Source: Caldilineaceae bacterium (GTDB lineage Bacteria > Chloroflexota > Anaerolineae > Caldilineales > Caldilineaceae). Taken from it: a DNA stretch of 64,000 bases. Within the stretch, counting starts at the first letter, position 1. Every line of letters starts with the position of its first letter. This document shows, piece after piece, positions 63,909 through 64,000 of this stretch. Where the stretch lies: the NCBI GenBank assembly GCA_026708085.1, contig JAPOVP010000007.1:27816-91815 (forward strand), read 5' to 3'. The position numbers and the translations under genes were made by a program. Under the pieces are notes generated by a model. That model saw only the letters and a program-made list of their open reading frames with translations. It did no database searches and was not told where the DNA came from.

Positions 63909-64000
63909 TTACTCGACGATCTCGGTAATTGCGCCGGCAGCGACTGTGCGGCCGCCCTCGCGGATGGCAAAACGGCCGCCGGTCTCGATGGCGACAGGTG
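63909..64000 (-). CDS. tuf: Elongation factor Tu, C-terminal end
   Basis: Only the last 29 codons are present, running off the right edge. The frame reads [20 protein letters not shown], then AGAITEIVE and TAA at 63911-63909. This is the end of the EF-Tu beta-barrel domain 3 (usual REGGRTVGAGVV). tuf-rpsJ is the common order in many bacteria. Confidence 0.93.
   Translation of the reverse strand, partial: PVAIETGGRFAIREGGRTVAAGAITEIVE

Overview
The window looks like a high-GC bacterial chromosome segment, most likely from the Chloroflexota (Caldilinea/Anaerolinea-like). This is an inference from gene content and style: large GT39-type transferases, an HtrA with a sensor kinase and regulator, MsrPQ, a TrpB2-type synthase, a gap-pgk-orf-tpiA cluster, and a long S10-spc-alpha ribosomal cluster whose S14, S4, L36 and Adk carry zinc cysteines. 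No 16S gene or other decisive marker is present. No tRNA, rRNA, CRISPR array or IS element was recognised.

Layout. 0-0.8 kb: end of a YeeE/YedE transporter and a DoxX protein. 0.9-7.0 kb: a plus-strand envelope sugar cluster (processive GT2, TIGR04282-like transferase, small GT2, EamA transporter, GT39). 7.0-18.8 kb: a minus-strand DNA-processing island. It holds a four-gene unit (unknown orf301, two BrxD/DUF2791-like P-loop ATPases, an Lhr-like helicase), then RecJ, an OLD/AbiL-like AAA ATPase plus DUF4276 TOPRIM pair, a DUF2283 protein and a RecB/Cas4-like nuclease. 19-24 kb: catabolic genes (RraA-like, FAH-like, sulfatase), a DUF433 antitoxin-like gene with what appears to be a broken DUF5615 partner, a small helical protein and a methyltransferase. 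24-28.7 kb: envelope stress (HtrA with a PepSY-like tail, kinase, regulator, DUF2231). 29-31 kb: MsrP-MsrQ methionine sulfoxide repair. 31-36 kb: uncharacterised proteins, a thiolase/DUF35 pair and a lipoprotein. 36-42 kb: FolC, then glycolysis (gap, pgk, orf125, tpiA) with a palindromic operator candidate over the gap promoter, and an HExxH membrane protein. 42-45 kb: TrpB2, thioredoxin, a MoaB/MogA-like protein. 45-64 kb: on the minus strand, from the right edge, tuf(partial)-rpsJ-rplCDWB-rpsS-rplV-rpsC-rplP-rpmC-rpsQ-rplNXE-gap-rpsZ-rpsH-rplFR-rpsE-rpmD-rplO-secY-adk-map-rpmJ-rpsMKD-rpoA-rplQ-truA-rplM-rpsI, closing with an intrinsic terminator.

Most interesting: the four-gene helicase/dual-ATPase operon at 7.0-12.9 kb resembles BREX accessory genes without any BREX core gene, and could be a stand-alone nucleic-acid defence or repair system. 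Its third gene seems to carry a -1 frame interruption near its end: about 45 further codons of protein-like sequence follow in the other frame and run into the helicase start. Directly upstream sit RecJ and a second likely defence module (ATPase plus TOPRIM).
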